DNA from: Bacteroidota bacterium
GTDB lineage: Bacteria; Bacteroidota; Bacteroidia; Cytophagales; Cyclobacteriaceae
Direction: 5' to 3'
Length of the DNA stretch: 64,000 nucleotides
Assembly (NCBI GenBank): GCA_018267215.1
Contig: JAFDYX010000026.1
Coordinates: forward strand, 124,001 to 188,000
Below are positions 58,294-64,000 of the stretch, piece by piece; position 1 is the first letter of the stretch; each line of letters begins with the position of its first letter. The translations under genes and the position numbers were made by a program. The notes below the pieces were generated by a model. The model was given only the letters and a program-made list of their open reading frames with translations. It was not told the origin of the DNA and ran no database searches.

Positions 58294-59258
58294 CAGAAGC
58301 CTATTTTTTTACGCACTCTTTCTATGACGGTTTCGGCAATGGCAGTTGCTTTTGCTTCGCAGCGGCTCAGGGTTTCATCCAGTTCGTTGCTATTTATAAA
58401 ATGATTGAACGCTTCCCGCTCATTTTTAAATTTCGTCAGGATCAATTCAAACAATTCCTGTTTGGCATGGCCATAACCAAAATTCCCGGCAAGGTATTTC
58501 TGCCGCAACGTTTCTGTTTGCTCGTGGGTGGCAACCAACCGATAAATGGCAAATACATTATCGCCCTCCGGGTTTTTCGGAGCCTCCATCGGGGTGCTGT
58601 CGGTAACGATGCTCATCACTTGTTTGCGCAATTCTTTTTCCGGTAAGAAGACATCAATGATGTTGCCATACGATTTACTCATCTTTTGTCCATCCGTTCC
58701 CGGGATGGTCATCACCTGTTCTTCAATTTTAGCTTCGGGTACTACAAATGTTTCCCCGTAGAGGTTATTAAAAATGGTGGCAATATCGCGGGCAATTTCG
58801 AGGTGTTGCCTTTGGTCTTTGCCGACCGGTACATAATGGGCATCGTACAAAATGATATCGGCCGTCATCAGCACCGGGTAGGTAAACAGCCCTGCATTAA
58901 CGTCTGCCAGCCGCTCCGATTTTTCCTTGAAGGAGTGTGAGTTGGCAAGCATCGGGTAAGGAGTGAAACAGTTTAAGTACCAGGTTAGCTCAGTAACCAC
59001 CGGTATTTTGCTCTGACGGTATAACAGGTTTTTCTGAGTATCAAAACCGAACGCAAGCCAGGCTGCAGCTACTGCCCGTACATTTTCGAGGCGTGTTTTA
59101 GCATCTTTTATATTGATCAGCGAGTGCAGGTCGGCTATGAAAAAAAATGATTCATTGCCCGACTGCTTGGAAAGCTGAATGGCAGGGATGATCGCGCCCA
59201 GCAAGTTCCCCAGATGAGGGCGTCCGCTGCTTTGTATTCCGGTTAGTATTCTTGACAT
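58293..59258 (-). CDS. trpS: Tryptophanyl-tRNA synthetase
   Basis: Class I synthetase of 321 residues. The HIGH-type motif is SSGRPHLGNLLGAI, and the KMSKS motif is intact in TDGQKMSKSYGN. Also visible is VPVGKDQRQHLEIARDIA. The divergent DUF1573 gene starts 82 bases away. Confidence 0.97.
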   Translation of the reverse strand: MSRILTGIQSSGRPHLGNLLGAIIPAIQLSKQSGNESFFFIADLHSLINIKDAKTRLENVRAVAAAWLAFGFDTQKNLLYRQSKIPVVTELTWYLNCFTPYPMLANSHSFKEKSERLADVNAGLFTYPVLMTADIILYDAHYVPVGKDQRQHLEIARDIATIFNNLYGETFVVPEAKIEEQVMTIPGTDGQKMSKSYGNIIDVFLPEKELRKQVMSIVTDSTPMEAPKNPEGDNVFAIYRLVATHEQTETLRQKYLAGNFGYGHAKQELFELILTKFKNEREAFNHFINSNELDETLSRCEAKATAIAETVIERVRKKIGF

Positions 59259-59340
59259 GGTGCAAATATAAATGTTATGATTTTAGTTTTAGATTTGTGC
59301 TTTGAGATTAGATTTTTGATAGAGCGGTTATTGAAAGCAG

Positions 59341-60414
59341 ATGAAAAAAATATTTTTTGCACTTTTTGTTTTTATACACATCAACGGACAAGCCCAACTG
59401 GTTGACCCGATTACCTTCAGTGAGAAGACACATGATTTTGGAATTGTGAAAGAAGCAAACGGTTCGGTTGCTTTTGATTTTACGGTCACCAATAAATCTA
59501 CCAGAGCAATTAAGATTTTGAAAGTACAACCCTCCTGCGGCTGCACCACACCCGACTGGACAAAAGAAGCCATTGCTGCCGGGGGCACCGGTTTTGTTCG
59601 TGCCAGTTTCGACCCGAAAGGAAGACCCGGTTATTTTAACAAGTCGCTGACTGTTACCACCGATTGGGACGGCAACCCTGTTGTTTTACAGATCAAAGGC
59701 AATGTGGTGAATGAAGTATCGGAAAAAGACCCATCTACTTTTACCGTAGAGCGGGGAAGTCTGAAGTTTAAAAGCAATTCATTTAATCTTGAAAAGGTTT
59801 TTATCAATCGTGAACCTGAGCCAATTTCGGTGATGTGTTACAACCCGACCCAAGACACCATACACTTCCAAGGGTTTGTAGGGCCGCGCTACATCCGCAT
59901 GATGCTGCCCAAGTTTGTGGCGCCCCATTCTGTGGCAACCCTAAAAATTTTATTCGATGCCCAAGCAAAGGGGCAATATGGATTTGTAATTGAAAGCATT
60001 GACATTAATACTGATGATCGGCACATGCTTCAAAAAACTTTTTCAGTATATGCTACGGTGGAAGAATATTTTCCCAAACTTTCCAATGAAGAATTGGCTA
60101 ATGCACCCGCATTGTCATTGTCGGCCAACATGGTTCGTTTTGGCAATGTAAAAGCCGGTGTCATTTTAGAACGCGAGGTAAAACTGATTAACACCGGAAA
60201 GAAAGAATTAATTATCCGCCATGCTCAGTCGAATTGTTCTTGTCTGGAGGTAACACCGGGCTTGCGGGTGCTAAAACCCGGACAGGAAACTTCTATCAAG
60301 ATTAAATTAAAAACCGAGGGGCGGGTAGGGCCTCAAAACAAATCTGTTACTATTTATTCTACAGATCCTAAAAACCCCGTACAGAGAATTACTTTTTCGG
60401 CAGGGGTGATTTAG
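59341..60414 (+). CDS. DUF1573-domain exported protein
   Basis: Protein of 357 residues with a signal peptide (IFFALFVFIHINGQAQ). Repeats of the DUF1573 / ASH-like beta-sandwich type follow. The first repeat has KTHDFGIVKEANGSVAFDF and VQPSCGCTTPDW. Another near residues 255-357 has VRFGNVKAGVILEREVKL and AQSNCSCLEVTPGL. The paired-cysteine S-C-G/S-C-T motif is typical. The role is unknown; such proteins are abundant in Bacteroidota. Confidence 0.88.
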   Translation: MKKIFFALFVFIHINGQAQLVDPITFSEKTHDFGIVKEANGSVAFDFTVTNKSTRAIKILKVQPSCGCTTPDWTKEAIAAGGTGFVRASFDPKGRPGYFNKSLTVTTDWDGNPVVLQIKGNVVNEVSEKDPSTFTVERGSLKFKSNSFNLEKVFINREPEPISVMCYNPTQDTIHFQGFVGPRYIRMMLPKFVAPHSVATLKILFDAQAKGQYGFVIESIDINTDDRHMLQKTFSVYATVEEYFPKLSNEELANAPALSLSANMVRFGNVKAGVILEREVKLINTGKKELIIRHAQSNCSCLEVTPGLRVLKPGQETSIKIKLKTEGRVGPQNKSVTIYSTDPKNPVQRITFSAGVI

Positions 60415-60421
60415 TTTTTAG

Positions 60422-61639
60422 CTACACAAAAGCCGGCAGCCCTGTAATATGATTTCCTAAAATCAGCAAGTGTATATCGTGGGTGCCTTCATAAGTTACC
60501 ACGCTTTCTAAATTCATCATGTGGCGCATAATCGGGTACTCGCCCGTGATGCCCATGCCTCCGTGTATCTGCCGCGCTTCTCTCGCTATTTCCAGGGCAG
60601 TATGCACATTGTTTCTTTTGGCCAAAGAAATCTGGGCTGTGGTGGCTTTGCCTTCGTTCATCAGCATACCCAATCGCCAATTAAGTAATTGCGCCTTTGT
60701 GATCTCGGTAAGCATCTCGGCCAATTTTTTTTGCACGAGTTGAAACGAGGCAATCGGTTTGCCAAACTGAATACGCTCAGCCGCATAGCGTCTGGCAGAG
60801 TCGTAACAATCCATGGCTGCGCCAATAGTGCCCCAGGCAATACCATAACGTGCGGAATCTAAACACATCATAGGGGCGCCTAATCCGTTTTTGCCGGGCA
60901 GTAAGTTTTCTTTCGGCACTTTTACATCATGGAAGACGAGTTCGCCTGTGGTACTGGCGCGCAGGCTCCACTTGCCATGTGTTTCGGGTGTGCTGAAACC
61001 CGGCATACCGCGCTCTACAATCAGCCCATGTATTCTGCCTTCTTCATTCTTTGCCCACACTACGGCCACATCGGCTTTGGGCGAATTGGATATCCACATC
61101 TTGGCGCCATTCAATAAGTAATGGTCGCCCATGTCTTTAAAATTTGTTACCATCCCCGAAGGGTTAGAGCCGTGGTCGGGCTCTGTCAAACCAAAGCAAC
61201 CCAGCCACTCGCCACTGGCCAGCTTGGGCAAATATTTTTTCCGTTGGGCTTCGCTCCCGAATTTATAGATGGGGTACATCACCAGCGAGCCTTGCACCGA
61301 TGCCGTGGAGCGCATGCCTGAATCGCCACGCTCTATTTCCTGCATTAAAATTCCGTATGAAATATAATCGAGGCCGCCACCGCCATATTGTTGCGGCACG
61401 GTAGGCCCAAATGCACCGATCTCGCCAAACTTGCGTACAATTTCATAAGGAAAATGAGCGCGCTGAGCCCAGTCTTCGATGTAGGGCGAAATTTCTTTCT
61501 TAACAAATTCGCGGATAGAACTGCGGATTAGTTTGTGTTCCTCAGTCAGCAGATCATCAATATTATAAAAGTCGGGTTGTTCATACAGGTCTTGCTTCAT
61601 TGATTTTTTTACGGATGATGCGGCAGGGGTTGAACTCAT
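60422..61639 (-). CDS. gcdH: Acyl-CoA dehydrogenase, glutaryl-CoA dehydrogenase type
   Basis: FAD flavoenzyme of 405 residues. It has FGLTEPDHGSNPSGM, WISNSPKADVAVVWAK, RQIHGGMGITGEYP and the catalytic glutamate in VVTYEGTHDIHLLILG. The pattern of the last motif and of the SGMRSTASVQGSLVM region matches glutaryl-CoA dehydrogenase, which oxidises and decarboxylates glutaryl-CoA to crotonyl-CoA in lysine and tryptophan breakdown. A general short-chain acyl-CoA dehydrogenase is the alternative. Confidence 0.88.
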   Translation of the reverse strand: MSSTPAASSVKKSMKQDLYEQPDFYNIDDLLTEEHKLIRSSIREFVKKEISPYIEDWAQRAHFPYEIVRKFGEIGAFGPTVPQQYGGGGLDYISYGILMQEIERGDSGMRSTASVQGSLVMYPIYKFGSEAQRKKYLPKLASGEWLGCFGLTEPDHGSNPSGMVTNFKDMGDHYLLNGAKMWISNSPKADVAVVWAKNEEGRIHGLIVERGMPGFSTPETHGKWSLRASTTGELVFHDVKVPKENLLPGKNGLGAPMMCLDSARYGIAWGTIGAAMDCYDSARRYAAERIQFGKPIASFQLVQKKLAEMLTEITKAQLLNWRLGMLMNEGKATTAQISLAKRNNVHTALEIAREARQIHGGMGITGEYPIMRHMMNLESVVTYEGTHDIHLLILGNHITGLPAFV

Positions 61640-61698
61640 GGTTTGATTATTTTATTTGAAGATACAAATTTAAGCAACAGAGGGGCAAGCACAAATAA

Positions 61699-62742
61699 TT
61701 AATCTTGCAATACGTTGCTCAGAAAGCTCGATTTTAATGCCAGCCAGATTACAAATAAAATCATAGCCCATTGCAGGTAGATAAAATAAAAATCTGACGT
61801 ATCTTTAAAACGGCTCTCTTTGATTTCGGCCTTTTCGTATTTATCAATACGTTCGAAAACATTTTTTAATGCTTCATTGTCAGCTACCCTGAAAAACTCT
61901 CCGGAGCCAATGTTGGCAATTTTGCGCATGGTGGTTTCGTCAATGGTATTTTCTACCATTTGAGGGCGGCCAAAAAAATCTTTGCCAAATGGAACTAACC
62001 CTTCTTTCCCTACTACGATGGTATAGATTTTAATACCGTAGGCAGCAGCCAACTCAGCAGATGTAATAGGGTCAATGTTTCCGGCAGTATTGTCGCCATC
62101 GCTGATGAGGATACACACTTTCGATTTTGATTCTGATTCGCGCATGCGGTTGGTTACCACAGCCAAGGCTGAACCGATGGCTGTGCCACGCGATTCAATC
62201 ATATCAAAATTGATGTCGTTAAGATAGGAGTAGAGCAAATTATAGTCGGTGGTGAGTGGCGCGAGTGAAAAAGCATCTCCCGAAAAAACGACCAAGCCGA
62301 TGCGGTCTTGCAGGCGGCCTTTAATAAAATCGTGAGCCACCTTTTTGGCTGCCTGCAGCCGGTTGGGTTCAAAGTCTTCAATCTGCATGGACTGAGAAAT
62401 ATCCAGTGCGATCATGATGTCAATACCCTCTGTCCACTGTTCTACTTTTTCGTTGCTGCGCTGCGGCCTGGCCAATGCTACTAATATCAAGGCGGCTACG
62501 CCCATCAGCAATATTTCCGGTAGCAGGCGTACCCATTGAACAGGAGAACTTTTGAGGTCGCTCTTGATCAGCGCTACCGGCAGTTTTTGATTCATGTAAT
62601 AGCGGATGAGCCACCGGCCCATAAACAAAAGAGGAATGGCCGGGATAAAGTATAGAAACAGATTGTGCTCCCATGTCAGCGAACTGAACGTAGAGGGCAT
62701 AAACCAATCTGGCGAATACCAAGGTGAGTTGAGCTTATCCAT
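61699..62742 (-). CDS. BatA-like von Willebrand factor A membrane protein
   Basis: Membrane protein of 347 residues with two hydrophobic segments near the N-terminus and one at the C-terminus, flanking a VWA domain. The metal site is intact: MIALDISQSMQ (DxSxS), with SRGTAIGSAL and LISDGDNTAG downstream. Such proteins occur in Bat (Bacteroides aerotolerance) operons with MoxR ATPases and DUF58 proteins. The upstream gene overlaps by eight bases. Confidence 0.92.
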   Translation of the reverse strand: MDKLNSPWYSPDWFMPSTFSSLTWEHNLFLYFIPAIPLLFMGRWLIRYYMNQKLPVALIKSDLKSSPVQWVRLLPEILLMGVAALILVALARPQRSNEKVEQWTEGIDIMIALDISQSMQIEDFEPNRLQAAKKVAHDFIKGRLQDRIGLVVFSGDAFSLAPLTTDYNLLYSYLNDINFDMIESRGTAIGSALAVVTNRMRESESKSKVCILISDGDNTAGNIDPITSAELAAAYGIKIYTIVVGKEGLVPFGKDFFGRPQMVENTIDETTMRKIANIGSGEFFRVADNEALKNVFERIDKYEKAEIKESRFKDTSDFYFIYLQWAMILFVIWLALKSSFLSNVLQD

Positions 62743-63709
62743 TCGCTATCTCTGCTTTTCTTTTTTCGTATTGCTCTTGCACATAATCTTTCAGCGAGTC
62801 GAACGGAGTGCGGAAGTTTTCGTGCATCCCGCCATAAATCATCCGGTCTATGGCACTCAGCGAGTCGCCCAGCTTTTCATTTTGTTCAATGACCCTGATT
62901 TCTTTTGAGGTAAATTTTGTGTAGGGTTTGTTGAGCAGCGATTCAAGATATTTTTTCCAGATCACTAAACTGCCCTCGGCATGAACAGCAGAAAACTCTC
63001 TTTGAAGATTATCCACGGCATTTTCATATTGCTGCAAAAAAGCATGATACCCTGATGTCAACCTCCTGATACGGAAATATTTTCTGATTCGTTTCCCGAA
63101 AAAAATCCAAATCAAAATCAAGACAGCAATTAAAATACCTCCTACAATGACCATCAAAAAATAATTAAAATTGCCCGGCACATTCAGATAATTAGTGTTG
63201 GCTTTAAGAGGAAGCTGATTAGCAGGCACTGAATCAGGAATAGACTTCACAAGGTGCTTCAGGTAAACGGTATCCGCGTTGGAAAATACCTGTGTACTGT
63301 CTCGCCCGCTCACAATAAACACGGGCAGTTTCAATCGCTGAATGCTGTCTATTTCAAAAGTGGTCAGAAAGTAGATTGCACTATCTACACTTACTCCATT
63401 TTTAGTTTTCGTAGTAAAAAATTTCTTCTTCTGAAATTCGAAAGGTGAAAAAGAAAAACTGGAATCAGGAAAAAGAATTTGAGTATGAACGGGGTGATGA
63501 GCCGACAAATAATACTCAATGGGCTTCCCAATTTCTACTGAGTCGGCACTGAATTTTGCGGCAACCTTTACGTCTTGTGCGCTACACGGAAGAGAATTGA
63601 GGATGAAGAACAAAGAATGAAGAATGAAGAATACAGAATAGAAAATATTTCTGCGTTGCAGTATTTTAAAATTTAAAATGTTTGCTTTCAAATATTGAAT
63701 GATCCTCAC
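62735..63709 (-). CDS. Bat-operon membrane protein, uncharacterised
   Basis: Protein of 324 residues with an N-terminal signal (FFILHSLFFILNSLPCSAQ), a beta-rich exported part, one membrane helix (about 178-200) and a charged cytoplasmic tail. The family was not named from sequence, but position between DUF58 and VWA genes is typical of Bat/MoxR operons. The start is GTG at 63709, overlapping the stop of the DUF58 gene as GTGA. Confidence 0.8.
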   Translation of the reverse strand: MRIIQYLKANILNFKILQRRNIFYSVFFILHSLFFILNSLPCSAQDVKVAAKFSADSVEIGKPIEYYLSAHHPVHTQILFPDSSFSFSPFEFQKKKFFTTKTKNGVSVDSAIYFLTTFEIDSIQRLKLPVFIVSGRDSTQVFSNADTVYLKHLVKSIPDSVPANQLPLKANTNYLNVPGNFNYFLMVIVGGILIAVLILIWIFFGKRIRKYFRIRRLTSGYHAFLQQYENAVDNLQREFSAVHAEGSLVIWKKYLESLLNKPYTKFTSKEIRVIEQNEKLGDSLSAIDRMIYGGMHENFRTPFDSLKDYVQEQYEKRKAEIANG

Positions 63710-64000
63710 GCAGCCTTAAACGTTTTATTCCTCACCTTAAACAACTTCAATAACTTAGGCACATAATCTTCAGCCGTATCAATGGAGATAAAGTTAATTT
63801 GATGTCTGCGGCTGAAGTCGGCCAGTTCCTGCTGGCGCAGGGTATTGTTGGTAGCAATTTTTTCGCGGAATCCGCCAAACGAACTATTTACCCAAAGCGT
63901 TTTTTTAGATTCTTTATCCAATACCGGAATAATGCCCAGCTTGGGCAAGCTTGTTTCGCGCCTGTCGGTAATACGGATGATTACCAGGTCGTGTTTGCGC
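63706..64000 (-). CDS. DUF58-domain protein, C-terminal end (5' partial)
   Basis: The reading frame is open to the right edge, so the N-terminal part lies outside. The visible 97 residues include DLVIIRITDRRETSLPKLGI and a segment VLDKESKKTLWVNSSF, typical of the end of DUF58 (VWA-like) proteins, which partner with MoxR ATPases. It is the first gene seen of the Bat-type operon on this strand. Confidence 0.85.
   Translation of the reverse strand, partial: RKHDLVIIRITDRRETSLPKLGIIPVLDKESKKTLWVNSSFGGFREKIATNNTLRQQELADFSRRHQINFISIDTAEDYVPKLLKLFKVRNKTFKAA

Overview
The window looks like a stretch of chromosome from a member of the Bacteroidota, probably a Cytophagales-type bacterium. The evidence is a large secreted protein with a type IX secretion (T9SS type B, gliding-motility-associated) C-terminal domain, a MoaC-MoaB fusion, DUF1573 and Bat-type von Willebrand proteins, mostly absent Shine-Dalgarno sequences and moderate-to-low GC. 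No rRNA, tRNA, CRISPR array, integrase or insertion sequence was recognised. The genus cannot be named from this sequence.

Layout. (1) 1-7749, plus strand: an alpha-glucan cluster with a trehalose synthase/maltokinase fusion (5' end outside the window), glycogen branching enzyme and a GH57/DUF3536 glycosidase. (2) 7736-10862, minus: DAACS transporter, fatty acid desaturase and LpxL-type acyltransferase, then a plus-strand ROK sugar kinase. (3) 11963-13942, minus: ECF sigma factor, GTP cyclohydrolase I and a flavin reductase. (4) 14316-16549: transglutaminase-like protein, an unknown protein, a sulfite-oxidase-fold lipoprotein and a MORN-like repeat protein. (5) 16581-35034, minus: a nitrate respiration island. 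In transcription order it holds an Fnr-like regulator, diheme cytochrome c, narGHJI, a small membrane protein, a hemerythrin, narK, a TehA/SLAC1-type channel, moaA, moeA, a TauE-type permease, mobA, moaD, moeB-rhodanese, moaE and moaCB. The island thus carries the enzyme, its chaperone, a transporter, a regulator and almost the whole molybdenum cofactor pathway, but no molybdate importer. (6) 35281-44208: cation efflux, T9SS cargo protein, DCC protein, fabD, folK, sppA and a run of three unlisted tiny secreted peptides. (7) 44324-54194, plus: TPR sensor kinase, metG, thrS, infC-rpmI-rplT and two LPP20-type lipoproteins. (8) 54283-64000: phosphohexomutase, HPPD, nitroreductase, trpS, DUF1573 protein, a glutaryl-CoA-type dehydrogenase and the end of a Bat/DUF58 operon.

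Most striking observations: the trehalose synthase domain has serine where the GH13 catalytic aspartate nucleophile should be. NarK carries a roughly 100-residue soluble insertion resembling a barrel-sandwich (lipoyl-like) domain. Two tandem 41-residue lipoproteins differ almost only at synonymous sites. A 16-bp Fnr-geometry palindrome sits upstream of moaA, and a two-tier RNA hairpin lies between rpmI and rplT.
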